From NCBI RefSeq assembly GCF_004135935.1, contig NZ_CP025086.1, positions 992,001 through 1,056,000 on the forward strand: 64,000 bases of DNA. Reading direction: 5' to 3'. This DNA comes from Methylovirgula ligni. Lineage in GTDB: Bacteria > Pseudomonadota > Alphaproteobacteria > Rhizobiales > Beijerinckiaceae. This document shows, piece after piece, positions 55,142 to 63,800 of the stretch; the first letter of the stretch is position 1; each line of letters opens with the position of its first letter. The translations under genes were made by a program, and so were the position numbers. The notes beneath the pieces were generated by a model that was not told the origin of the DNA, made no database searches, and saw only the letters and a program-made list of their open reading frames with translations.

Positions 55142-55954
55142 TCAGTATTTGGCCACGACCGGCGGCGGCGGAGGCGGCGCGAACCAGTCGCCAAAACGCC
55201 AGTTGAGGCCGAGGCGGACAATATTCGCGGTGAAATGCTCGCTGTATTGTATGCCCGGATCCAGGTCGGTGTATTCGTCATTCACGCCGTGATTGCCGAG
55301 GTCGACGTAGAGATATTCGGCCTTGAAGCTCAGGTTCTGCGTGATCGCATATTCGAGGCCGGCGCCGGCGGTCCAGCCCGTCCAGGTATGCGTCCAGCTA
55401 TCACTGTAGTCATCCCCGTACGAATATCCGCCGTAGTCATAGTCCTTCACGTTGCCGAAAGCGGCGCCGCCGGTGACATAAGGCAGGAGGTTGCCGAAGG
55501 GCGTCGAGACCGCATAGCCAATGCGGGCCCGCGCTGTAGCCAGCCAATTGAGCTTGGATCCATACGTCTCGCCATATGAATAATCAGCATAGTTGTCGGT
55601 GTAACTATCTTCGCCCTTGATATCGCTCCAGTCGAAATCGCCCTCGAAGCCGAGCACGAAATTGGAGGTGGGGAACTGATAATTGAAGCCGACCGTGCCA
55701 CCGGCGACGAAGCCACTGCTCGTTAACTTCTCGTGGTAGCTATAACCCTCGCCATAGGGGTCATACTCGTTATAGTTCACATTGTTGCCGCCGTAGCCGC
55801 CGTTGACACCAATGTAAAAGCCGGTCCAGGAGAAAATCGGCGCCGGCGGCGGTGCGTAGACCGGCTCACCCTTGGTGCTGGGCAAATCGGCGGCGAAAGC
55901 CGCACCCGCAGCGACGACACAAATTGCGCTGGACAATAGAAGTGTGCGAATCAT
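55142..55954 (-). CDS. Outer-membrane beta-barrel protein D (near-duplicate of E)
   Basis: A 270-aa paralogue, nearly identical to gene E except in a Tyr/Asp/Gly-rich loop (about 115-135) and a second one (about 185-195). Signal peptide MIRTLLLSSAICVVAAGAAFA; ends WFAPPPPPPVVAKY. Differences lie in predicted surface loops, and the barrel strands are conserved. That fits a recent duplication with loop divergence. Shared terminator follows; a dyad lies 99 bp upstream. Confidence 0.92.
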   Translation of the reverse strand: MIRTLLLSSAICVVAAGAAFAADLPSTKGEPVYAPPPAPIFSWTGFYIGVNGGYGGNNVNYNEYDPYGEGYSYHEKLTSSGFVAGGTVGFNYQFPTSNFVLGFEGDFDWSDIKGEDSYTDNYADYSYGETYGSKLNWLATARARIGYAVSTPFGNLLPYVTGGAAFGNVKDYDYGGYSYGDDYSDSWTHTWTGWTAGAGLEYAITQNLSFKAEYLYVDLGNHGVNDEYTDLDPGIQYSEHFTANIVRLGLNWRFGDWFAPPPPPPVVAKY

Positions 55955-56052
55955 TTTCTTCCCCTACGTCAATCTGGGACTGAAAAGACCATCAGCGAAA
56001 ATCCCTCCCTCCACAATTGCAATCGCGGTCGCGCGGGCCGAATCTCGGTGCC

Positions 56053-56070
56053 TGTGCTCTCGGCGCTACA
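56053..56070 (-). promoter_or_regulatory. Upstream dyad, barrel gene D
   Basis: TGTGCTCTCGGCGCTACA; near copy of the gene C dyad, 99 bp before the ATG. Confidence 0.5.
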
Positions 56071-56212
56071 ATTTGCGCGATGGCCCAATCCGACCGCGCG
56101 AGCTCGATACTGGAGCGAGGGATTAAGCAGCGCGCGCGGCCGCCAGGCTTGACGCATTCCCCGTCCCCCTTCGCATCCACTCAAGTAAAAAGGGGCGCCA
56201 GCTTCTGCCCAA

Positions 56213-56244
56213 AGAAAAAGGCCGGTGACTTGCGCCACCGGCCT
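56213..56244 (-). terminator. Shared terminator, barrel gene E
   Basis: AGGCCGGTG/CACCGGCCT (56219-56227/56236-56244) plus T tract on the minus strand, 26 bp after the gene E stop. Confidence 0.88.
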
Positions 56245-56269
56245 CCGAATGCCCCCCGTAGAAACGGGA

Positions 56270-57085
56270 TCAGTATTTGGCCACGACCGGCGGCGGGGGC
56301 GGCGGCGCGAACCAGTCGCCAAAGCGCCAGTTGAGGCCGAGGCGGACAATATTCGCGGTGAAATGCTCGCTGTATTGTATGCCCGGATCCAGGTCGGTGT
56401 ATTCGTCATTCACGCCGTGATTGCCGAGGTCGACGTAGAGATATTCGGCCTTGAAGCTCAGGTTCTGCGTGATCGCATATTCGAGGCCGGCGCCGGCGGT
56501 CCAGCCTGTCCAAGTATGCGTCCAGCTATCACTGTAGCCAGTCTCGTCCGAATACCCGCCGTAGTCATAGTCCTTCACGTTGCCGAAAGCGGCGCCGCCA
56601 GTGACATAGGGCAGGAGGTTGCCGAAGGGCGTCGAGACCGCATAGCCAATGCGGGCCCGCGCTGTAGCCAGCCAATTGAGCTTGGATCCATACGTGTCGC
56701 TATATGAATAATCGCCAAAATATGACTCCGTGTAGCTATCTTCGCCCTTGATATCGCTCCAGTCGAAGTCGCCCTCGAAGCCGAGCACGAAATTGGAGGT
56801 GGGGAACTGATAGTTGAAGCCGACCGTGCCACCGGCGACGAAGCCGCTGCTGGTCAGCTTTTCGTGGCTGCTGTAGCCCTCTCCATAAGGGTCGTACTCG
56901 TTATACTGCACATTGTTGCCGCCGTAGCCGCCGTTGACACCGATATAAAAGCCGGTCCAGGAGAAGATCGGCGCCGGCGGCGGTGCATAGACCGGCTCAC
57001 CCTTGGTGCTGGGCAGATCGGCAGCGAAAGCCGCCCCCGCAGCGACGACACAAATTGCGCTAGACAATAGAAGTGTGCGAATCAT
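56270..57085 (-). CDS. Outer-membrane beta-barrel protein E (near-duplicate of D)
   Basis: A 271-aa paralogue of D, one residue longer. Signal peptide as in D; shared FVLGFEGDFDWSDIKGEDSYT and YAVSTPFGNLLPYVTGGAAFG. The ATG at 57085 is preceded by a GGGGGAAAAAA-type site as in F and G, which decides the start over one at 57097. Divergent from a CapK-like gene at 57258; the dyad (57185-57203) lies between them, 101 bp upstream. Confidence 0.92.
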   Translation of the reverse strand: MIRTLLLSSAICVVAAGAAFAADLPSTKGEPVYAPPPAPIFSWTGFYIGVNGGYGGNNVQYNEYDPYGEGYSSHEKLTSSGFVAGGTVGFNYQFPTSNFVLGFEGDFDWSDIKGEDSYTESYFGDYSYSDTYGSKLNWLATARARIGYAVSTPFGNLLPYVTGGAAFGNVKDYDYGGYSDETGYSDSWTHTWTGWTAGAGLEYAITQNLSFKAEYLYVDLGNHGVNDEYTDLDPGIQYSEHFTANIVRLGLNWRFGDWFAPPPPPPVVAKY

Positions 57086-57184
57086 TTTTTCCCCCAAGAA
57101 AAAGCGTAACGCTACGTAAAGCTATGGGCGGAAACCTGCCGACCCGCAACTTCAATTGCATTTCCGCGGGATGATTCCCCAGGG

Positions 57185-57203
57185 TTGTGTCTCAGGCGCC
57201 ACA
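57185..57203. promoter_or_regulatory. Upstream dyad, barrel gene E / CapK-like 1
   Basis: TTGTGTCTCAGGCGCCACA, 100-101 bp before gene E and 55 bp before the divergent CapK-like gene, so it could serve both. Confidence 0.5.
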
Positions 57204-57257
57204 TTCCTCTGCGGAAGCATTATCTTTTCCTCTGCGGAACCACTATTTTTGGTGAAA

Positions 57258-58628
57258 ATGAAAATCGATTTTTCCACTCTGCCGCTCGCCCCGCATGCTT
57301 TCAGCGAAGCGCCGATGACGTTTTGCAAAAGCGAGCACAAAAGGATTCTGTCCTCGATCATGGACATCCTGCTGGTCGAGACCGGCCATCGCGTGGCGCG
57401 GGAGAACTGGCAGGCGGCGCAATTGCGCAATCTGCTCGCTCATGCGGCCCAACGTTCGGCGTTCTGGCGACAAAGGATCGGCACGCGGAAAAGCTACGCT
57501 GACGTCAGACTTTCCTCGCTCCCAGCCCTGACGCGGGCCGACCTGCGACAACAAGTTGCGCGCGAAGGCTCGCTGATGCCGCCCGGCAGCGAGCCGACGC
57601 AGAAACATGCAACGTCCGGCTCTTCCGGCGTACCCGTCGAATTCTTCGTCTCGCGCATGAATGGTTATTACAACAGCGTCCGCGGCCTGGCCCAACATTT
57701 CATCGATGGGCGCGACCTGTCGCTCAGCATCACGCGGTTCAAAAGCCTGTTCACCGACGATCCGTGCGGATTTACAGTATCCAAGGTCGATAACCCGTAT
57801 GGCCTGCAGGGTTTCGTCCTGAGAGGCGCCTACAAAAAAATAGAGTTCACGCACCCCGATCTCAAGGCGCTCAGCAAGGAGCTGCGCCGCGACCCCATCG
57901 GCCTGATGATCGCGCAGCCGCGCATTGTCGAGGCGCTGTTGCAATTCGCGGGCGTCGATTTCTTCAAGGAAGCTGGTGTCGCCATCTGGCTTTCGCTCGG
58001 CGACCGGCCGTCTCAGTCGGCGCGGGACGCTTTGTCGAGCGTCGGGATACCGGTCACCGCCAATTATTCCTGCGAGGAAATCGGCATGATTGGGTATGAA
58101 TGTGGGTCGGCGCCGAATTTCTATCATGTCTGCACCAGCAACGTCCTGGTCGAGATCGACCAGACCACGCTGGCAGATTTCGACGGTCAGCCGGCCGGAC
58201 GCGTGCTGCTGACGCATCTGCATTCCTATGCGACGCCTTTCATCCGCTATGACGTCGGCGACATCGCGAGCCTGCACAAATCCTGCCCCTGCGGCCATCA
58301 GGGCCCGGCGCTCTCGAATATCTACGGGCGCAGCAAGCAATTGCTGAAACATGCCGATGGAAGTTTGTCGCCCTTCCTGATCCGTGGCGCCGACATACTC
58401 GCGGTCGCCGACATTTCGGAATTTCGTATCCGCCAGACCGAGCTGCAAACGATCGTCGTCGAAATCGCCGCGCCGGAAACCTTGCCGCCGGCCAAGATCG
58501 ACGCCTTCCGGCAGCTCGTTAAGACCTATGCCGGCGAAGGTTTCGATATCCAGGTGAACCAGGTGCCGAAAATCGATTGGGGTCGCGACACCAAGCGCCT
58601 CGGCTTCCGCAACGAATTGCTGTCCTGA
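57258..58628 (+). CDS. PaaK/CapK-like adenylate-forming protein 1
   Basis: A 456-aa member of the phenylacetate-CoA-ligase-like (CapK) family. The P-loop-like ATSGSSGVPVEFF (about residue 120) is the adenylation signature; a CxC pair in KSCPCGH fits a structural site near YATPFIRYDVGD, and NIYGRSKQLLKH is the hinge region. Start at MKIDFSTLPL by alignment with its two paralogues (a longer frame adds unrelated residues). The substrate is unknown; a role in envelope or polysaccharide decoration is only inferred from neighbours. Confidence 0.82.
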   Translation: MKIDFSTLPLAPHAFSEAPMTFCKSEHKRILSSIMDILLVETGHRVARENWQAAQLRNLLAHAAQRSAFWRQRIGTRKSYADVRLSSLPALTRADLRQQVAREGSLMPPGSEPTQKHATSGSSGVPVEFFVSRMNGYYNSVRGLAQHFIDGRDLSLSITRFKSLFTDDPCGFTVSKVDNPYGLQGFVLRGAYKKIEFTHPDLKALSKELRRDPIGLMIAQPRIVEALLQFAGVDFFKEAGVAIWLSLGDRPSQSARDALSSVGIPVTANYSCEEIGMIGYECGSAPNFYHVCTSNVLVEIDQTTLADFDGQPAGRVLLTHLHSYATPFIRYDVGDIASLHKSCPCGHQGPALSNIYGRSKQLLKHADGSLSPFLIRGADILAVADISEFRIRQTELQTIVVEIAAPETLPPAKIDAFRQLVKTYAGEGFDIQVNQVPKIDWGRDTKRLGFRNELLS

Positions 58629-58692
58629 ACGGCCCCTGGCCCGCGGCAATGAAACGAGATCCCGGATGGGCCCGCAGTCTTCACGGTGAAAC

Positions 58693-60066
58693 ATGAAGCT
58701 CGATTTTTCCACCTTGCCGCTCTTGCCACGCGCTTTCAGCGAAACGCCGATGACATTTTGCGACACCGAGGACAAGAGGGCCCTGTCCTCCATTATGGAC
58801 ATCCTGCTGATCGAGACAGGAAGCCGCGAGGCGCGGGAGAACTGGCAGGCGGCGCAATTGCGCAATTTGCTGGCCCATGCGGCGCAACGCTCGGCGTTCT
58901 GGCGTCAAAGGCTCGGCGCACTAAAAAGCTACACTGACGTCAAACTTTCTTCGCTGCCGATCCTGACACGCGCCGAATTGCGCGAGCAGGTCGCGCGCGA
59001 AGGTTCGTTGCTGCCGCCTGGAGGCCCCGAGCCGATACAGAAACATGCGACGTCCGGTTCTTCAGGCGTTCCTGTCGAATTCTTCGTCTCGCGCATGAAC
59101 GGCCAGTACAGCAGCGCCCGCGGCCTGGCCCAGCACTTCATCGACGGAAACGACCTTTCCCTCAACTCGACCCGGCTCAAAAGCCGGATCATCGACGATC
59201 CGCGCGGATTCACCGTATCCAAAGTCGGCACGACACACGGCCTGCACGGTTTCGTCTCGAGAGGCTCCTACAAAGAGATAAAATTCACGCAGCCCAACTT
59301 CAAAGCCCTCTGGAAAGAACTGCGCCGCGACCCCGTCGGCCACTTGGTCGCGCAGCCGCATATTATCGACACGCTATTTCAATTCGTGGATGCAAAATCC
59401 TTCAAGGAGGCCAATCTCGCCACGTGGACCTCCCTTGGCCACCGGCCTTCGTCATCGGTCCGTAATGCTCTCTCGGGCGTCGGAATACCGACCTCCGCCA
59501 GATATTCCGCCGAAGAAGTTGGCTTGATCGCACAAGAATGCCGGATGACGCCCGATTTCTATCACGTCTGTGGCAGCAATGTTCTTGTAGAGATCGATGA
59601 AAGCGAGCCGATTGATCTCGACGGCCAGACGGCCGGCCGCGTCCTGGTGACGCGTCTTCATTCCTACGCCACGCCTTTCATCCGCTATGACATTGGCGAC
59701 ATCGCGAGCCTGCACAAATCCTGCCCCTGCGGTTACCAGGGTCCGGTGCTCTCGAATATCTACGGCCGCACCAAGCAATTGCTCAAACATCCCGACGGGC
59801 GCGTGACGCCCTTCTTCGTTCGCGGCGCGGACGTGCTCGAGATCGCCGCCATCTCGGAATTCCGCATCCGCCAGACCGAATTGCAAACGATCGTCGTCGA
59901 AATCGCCGCATCTGACACTTTGCCGGCCACCAAGATCGACGCCTTCCGCGAGCTTATCAGGTCATATGCCAGCGCGGATTTTGACATTCAGATCCGGCAG
60001 GTGCCCAGGATCGACTGGGGCGCCGACACCAAGCGCCTCGGCTTCCGCAACGAATTGCTGTCCTGA
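58693..60066 (+). CDS. PaaK/CapK-like adenylate-forming protein 2
   Basis: A 457-aa paralogue of the gene at 57258, highly similar throughout, 64 bp downstream on the same strand. Contains KHATSGSSGVPVEFF, the TPFIRYDIGD box, CPCGYQGP and YGRTKQLLKH. Starts MKLDFSTLPLLPRAF. The pair arose by tandem duplication. Substrate unknown. Confidence 0.82.
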   Translation: MKLDFSTLPLLPRAFSETPMTFCDTEDKRALSSIMDILLIETGSREARENWQAAQLRNLLAHAAQRSAFWRQRLGALKSYTDVKLSSLPILTRAELREQVAREGSLLPPGGPEPIQKHATSGSSGVPVEFFVSRMNGQYSSARGLAQHFIDGNDLSLNSTRLKSRIIDDPRGFTVSKVGTTHGLHGFVSRGSYKEIKFTQPNFKALWKELRRDPVGHLVAQPHIIDTLFQFVDAKSFKEANLATWTSLGHRPSSSVRNALSGVGIPTSARYSAEEVGLIAQECRMTPDFYHVCGSNVLVEIDESEPIDLDGQTAGRVLVTRLHSYATPFIRYDIGDIASLHKSCPCGYQGPVLSNIYGRTKQLLKHPDGRVTPFFVRGADVLEIAAISEFRIRQTELQTIVVEIAASDTLPATKIDAFRELIRSYASADFDIQIRQVPRIDWGADTKRLGFRNELLS

Positions 60067-60111
60067 TCTCGCTCCGACTTGGGACTTGGGAGCGCGGCAA
60101 AAGCAGCCCAA

Positions 60112-60143
60112 AGAAAAAGGCCGGCAGCTTGCGCTGCCGGCCT
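60112..60143 (-). terminator. Shared terminator, barrel gene F
   Basis: AGGCCGGCAGC/GCTGCCGGCCT (60118-60128/60133-60143), 4-nt loop, T tract on the minus strand. A compensated variant of the module behind C-E: the loop-proximal pairs differ but the stem is kept. Confidence 0.9.
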
Positions 60144-60167
60144 CCGAATGCCCCCCGTCAAGGTGGG

Positions 60168-61016
60168 TCAGTATTTGGCAACCACGGGCGCCGGCGCCGG
60201 TGGCTCGAACCAGTCAAACCTGTAGTTCAGACCGGCGCGGACAATGTTGACGGTTGTCCGTTCCCGAAGGCTGAAATTATAACTCCCGGTATCGCCAATG
60301 TCCCCGCTGATCGAATAGAGAGTCGCCGGAGACAGACTGACGTAGAGATATTCGGTCTTGAAGGAGAGGTTCGGCGTGATCTGATACTCAAGGCCAGCAC
60401 CCGCGGTCCAACCGGTCTGGAAGTGTTGAACCGAGTCGCCAAAGGCCCCGGTGTCACCGTCGACATCGTAATTGACGTTGTAATAGGAGCTGGTTTGGCC
60501 ATAGGCGAAACCGCCGGTCACGTAGGGTAAGATATTGCCGAACGCATAGCCAAGCCGAGCGCGCGCTGTGCCGAGGTATTGGAGATGCGACCCTGCATCG
60601 GCATCGGCGCTAAAAACATCACCGACATTAAGCGACGCGCCAAGGCGGCCGCGGATCGATGACCAGTCAATATCAGCCTCTATGCCCGCCACGAAATTGG
60701 AGGCCGGAAACTCATAATTGTAGCCAATCTGGCCGCCGGCGAGGAAGCCGCTCGAGGTGATGTTGGCGTTGCCGTTGCCGCTAATCGTCGTAGCGCCTTC
60801 GCCTTCACCCTCGGTTGCATATCCATCGAACGGATAAACGAAGCGATCACCGCCATAGCCGCCGTTGACGCCGAGATAAAAGCCCGTCCAGGTCGGCGGA
60901 GGCGGCGGAGGCGGTGCATAGACCGGCTCGCCCTTTGTGCTGGGCAAATCCGCGGCGAAAGCGCCCCCAATGGCCATTAGCGAGAGTGCGCTCGATAAAA
61001 GAAGAGAACGAAGCAT
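60168..61016 (-). CDS. Outer-membrane beta-barrel protein F
   Basis: A 282-aa paralogue, longest of the set. Signal peptide MLRSLLLSSALSLMAIGGAFA, DLPSTKGEPVYAPPPPPP box, FYLGVNGGYGGDRF, LGYAFGNILPYVTGGFAYG, GLEYQITPNLSFKTEYLYVSL, end PAPAPVVAKY. ATG 61016 begins the signal peptide and follows a GGGGGAAAAA site. A dyad lies 101 bp upstream. Confidence 0.92.
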   Translation of the reverse strand: MLRSLLLSSALSLMAIGGAFAADLPSTKGEPVYAPPPPPPPTWTGFYLGVNGGYGGDRFVYPFDGYATEGEGEGATTISGNGNANITSSGFLAGGQIGYNYEFPASNFVAGIEADIDWSSIRGRLGASLNVGDVFSADADAGSHLQYLGTARARLGYAFGNILPYVTGGFAYGQTSSYYNVNYDVDGDTGAFGDSVQHFQTGWTAGAGLEYQITPNLSFKTEYLYVSLSPATLYSISGDIGDTGSYNFSLRERTTVNIVRAGLNYRFDWFEPPAPAPVVAKY

Positions 61017-61115
61017 TTTTTCCCCCAAAAGAAGCAGAGCCTGAAGAGAACGAATGAGCGAAAAGCGGCCTACCTGCAACTCTAGATTGTAATACGAGAC
61101 CTGATTCCGGAACGG

Positions 61116-61134
61116 TTGTGTCCCTCAGGACACA
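61116..61134 (-). promoter_or_regulatory. Upstream dyad, barrel gene F
   Basis: TTGTGTCCCTCAGGACACA; best dyad of the set: TGTGTCC/GGACACA. 101 bp before the ATG. Confidence 0.6.
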
Positions 61135-61361
61135 TTTCCGGTTGGTAAAATCGCCTTGGTGCGATCAATTTTTTAAAGCATCTCAATCCGTAAACGGATT
61201 ATGCGTCTGCCTCGGCAACGCCCGTGCTTTGCTGCTGCGCAGCTTTCGGTATCCGGGTGGGCGCGTCACGGATCAATCGGACCCGCGACACCAGCGCCCG
61301 GCTTCGCAACGGATGGCTGATCTGATTTCGCTCCGCCTGAGAGTGCGGCGAAAGCGACCCA

Positions 61362-61394
61362 AAGAAAGAGGCCGGCAGCTTGCGCCACCAGCCT
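61362..61394 (-). terminator. Degenerate copy of the shared terminator, barrel gene G
   Basis: agaggccgg...ccagcct version with mismatches in the stem; T tract on the minus strand is broken. Likely weak. Confidence 0.4.
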
Positions 61395-61419
61395 CCGAAT
61401 GCCCCCCGTAGAAACGGAA

Positions 61420-62229
61420 TCAGTATTTCGCCACAACCGGCGGCGGTGGCGGCGGCGCGAACCAGTCAAACTTCCAGTTCAGGCCGACGCGAACGATGTT
61501 CGCGGTAAAATGCTCGTAGACATTGTCATAAATATCGGCACCGAGATACTCGGAGTCGCCCAAGTGCTTGCCGAGGTCGACATAGAGATATTCGGCCTTA
61601 AAGCTCAGGTTCGGTGTAATCGCATATTCGAGGCCTGCGCCGGCCGTCCAGCCGGCCCAGGTATGCCCAAAGCTTTCGCTTTCGCCCTCGCCATCGTCGT
61701 ATTCATAGCTGTAACTTTCGACGTTGCCGAAGGCGCCGCCGCCCGTGACATAGGGCAAGAGGTTGCCGAAGGGCGTCGTCACCGCATAGCCGATGCGGGC
61801 ACGGGCCGTCGCCAGCCAGTTCAGCCGCGAGCCAACGCCAGCGCCTTCGCTACCCCCGTCGTCGGAAAAGCCCTCGGATAAATCACCGCGGATATTGCTC
61901 CAGTCGAAATCGCCCTCGACACCGAGGACGAAATTCGATGACGGAACCTGATAATTGTAACCAATCGTGCCACCGGCGACGAAACCGCTGGACGTGAGTT
62001 TCTCGCGTGACTCTTCGAAGATCGCGCCGCCTTCGTCTTCCTGGCTGTCGAAACTGACGTTGTTGCCGCCGTAGCCGCCATTGACGCCGAGATAAAAACC
62101 CGTCCAGGAGAAAACCGGCGGCGGCGGCGCATAGACCGGCTCGCCTTTGGTGCTCGGCAGATCGGCCGCGAAGACGGTGCCGGCGGCCACAAGGGATAGG
62201 GCGCTGGACAGAAGCAACGCGCGTATCAT
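61420..62229 (-). CDS. Outer-membrane beta-barrel protein G
   Basis: A 269-aa paralogue close to D/E in its strands (FGNLLPYVTGGGAFG, GLEYAITPNLSFKAEYLYVDLG, end PPPPPPVVAKY) but with acidic Glu/Gly/Ser-rich loops in place of the Tyr-rich ones. ATG 62229 begins the signal peptide MIRALLLSSALSLVAAG after a GGGGGAAAA site. Divergent from the third CapK-like gene, with the dyad between them. Confidence 0.92.
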   Translation of the reverse strand: MIRALLLSSALSLVAAGTVFAADLPSTKGEPVYAPPPPVFSWTGFYLGVNGGYGGNNVSFDSQEDEGGAIFEESREKLTSSGFVAGGTIGYNYQVPSSNFVLGVEGDFDWSNIRGDLSEGFSDDGGSEGAGVGSRLNWLATARARIGYAVTTPFGNLLPYVTGGGAFGNVESYSYEYDDGEGESESFGHTWAGWTAGAGLEYAITPNLSFKAEYLYVDLGKHLGDSEYLGADIYDNVYEHFTANIVRVGLNWKFDWFAPPPPPPVVAKY

Positions 62230-62327
62230 TTTTCCCCCGACAGAAAGCGTAACGCTACGTAACCCATGAGGGGAATTCTGCCGCGCCACAACATTTATCG
62301 TCCCGTTAGCGGCGCATTCCCTTAAGC

Positions 62328-62346
62328 TTGTGTCCCGCGGGACACG
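62328..62346. promoter_or_regulatory. Upstream dyad, barrel gene G / CapK-like 3
   Basis: TTGTGTCCCGCGGGACACG; near-perfect dyad, 99-100 bp before gene G and 66 bp before the divergent CapK-like gene. Confidence 0.6.
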
Positions 62347-62411
62347 TTTTGACGGACTCACAAGCGGCAGCGGTAAAGCTTATCCCCTCAGTGCTCCTTC
62401 GGATCGCCGAT

Positions 62412-63785
62412 ATGAAGCTCGATTTCTCCGCCCTGCCGCTTCGGCCCGATGCGCTCAGCCAGGCGCCCACGCGATTCTGTGACCCGGGCTACAAGAATAC
62501 CCTCGCGTCTTTGATGGATCTGATCCTCATCGAGACCGGTCCCCGCGGCGCGCGGGAGAACTGGCAAGCGGCGCAATTGCGCAATCTGCTCGCCCATGCG
62601 TCGCGGCGCTCGCCGTTCTGGCGCCAGAGGTTCGGGGCGCCAAGCGACGCAACCAAAACCCCGTTGGCATTCCTACCAGTCCTCACCCGTGCCGATGTGG
62701 CTCAGCAGGCGATGCGCGAAGGGTCGCTGCTCCCCGCCACCGCCACATCACCCGTGCAAAAGCACGCGACCTCCGGCTCATCCGGCACGCCGGTTGAGTT
62801 CTTCATTTGCGAGATGAACAGCCTCTACAACAACCTGCGCTCCTTCGCGCAATATTTCATCGACGGCCTCGACATTTCCTACAACCGTGTGCGGTTCAAG
62901 ACCGGCCTCGTCGAGAATAAAGCGGGCTTCACCGTCAGGCACGACAAGGGCTGGAACAATCTCCAGGGCTTCGCCAAGACCGGCACCTCGAAATTCATCA
63001 CCTACACGCGGCCCGACATCGCCTCGCTTTGCAAGGAGCTGAAAAGCGCGCCGGTCGGCTATCTCGTCTCGACGCCGCAGCTCGTCGAATGGCTGCTGAC
63101 GCAGGTCGAGCCTTCATTCCTGAAAGACATCGGAACGCAGCGGATAACGCTGATCTCCGGCTCGCTCGACGCACAGACGCGCGCGCGGCTTGCAGACGTC
63201 AATATCCCCGTCAGTACCACCTATTCGACGGAAGAGATCGGCAAGATCGCGCATGAATGTGCGAAACGTCCTGGCCACTTCCACGTCACGACGAGCAATG
63301 TCATCGTTGAGGTCGACATGAGCGCGCCCGTCGAAGTCGACGGCGTACCTCTCGGCCGGGTGCTCGTCACGCATCTCCACTCCTATGCAACACCCTTCAT
63401 CCGCTACGACGTCGGCGATCTTGCGCGGCTCTCATCCCGCTGCCCCTGCGGCCATGACGGGTCGGTGCTGACGAACATCTACGGGCGCTCGAAGCAATTG
63501 CTCAAACACGCCGACGGGCGCATCTCGCCGTTCTACGTTTGGGGTCGGATGCTGATCGATATCGTCAAGTTCGACGAATACCGCATCCGGCAGACCGATC
63601 TCGAAACGATCGTCGTCGAGATCGTCGCGCCTGAGTCGCTGCCGCCGGAAAAACGCGAAGCGGTTCGCAGACTCGTCGCCGCCAATGCCGGTGCGGATTT
63701 CAACGTGCGCGTCGAGCAGGTGCCACGGATCGACTGGGGCCGCGACGTCAAGCGGCTCGCCTTCCGCAACGAACTTCTGAACTGA
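62412..63785 (+). CDS. PaaK/CapK-like adenylate-forming protein 3
   Basis: A 457-aa third paralogue, more divergent than the first two (changed middle region 150-280). Keeps KHATSGSSGTPVEFF, YATPFIRYDVGD, CPCGHDGSV and YGRSKQLLKH. Starts MKLDFSALPLRPDAL; a longer frame from 62328 crosses the dyad. Divergent from barrel gene G. Substrate unknown. Confidence 0.82.
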   Translation: MKLDFSALPLRPDALSQAPTRFCDPGYKNTLASLMDLILIETGPRGARENWQAAQLRNLLAHASRRSPFWRQRFGAPSDATKTPLAFLPVLTRADVAQQAMREGSLLPATATSPVQKHATSGSSGTPVEFFICEMNSLYNNLRSFAQYFIDGLDISYNRVRFKTGLVENKAGFTVRHDKGWNNLQGFAKTGTSKFITYTRPDIASLCKELKSAPVGYLVSTPQLVEWLLTQVEPSFLKDIGTQRITLISGSLDAQTRARLADVNIPVSTTYSTEEIGKIAHECAKRPGHFHVTTSNVIVEVDMSAPVEVDGVPLGRVLVTHLHSYATPFIRYDVGDLARLSSRCPCGHDGSVLTNIYGRSKQLLKHADGRISPFYVWGRMLIDIVKFDEYRIRQTDLETIVVEIVAPESLPPEKREAVRRLVAANAGADFNVRVEQVPRIDWGRDVKRLAFRNELLN

Positions 63786-63800
63786 ATCGCGTGCGAAGCC

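Noticed and set aside
57243-58865. 540-aa minus-strand frame opposite the CapK-like genes
   Set aside because: Shadow frame spanning two real genes; no motif.
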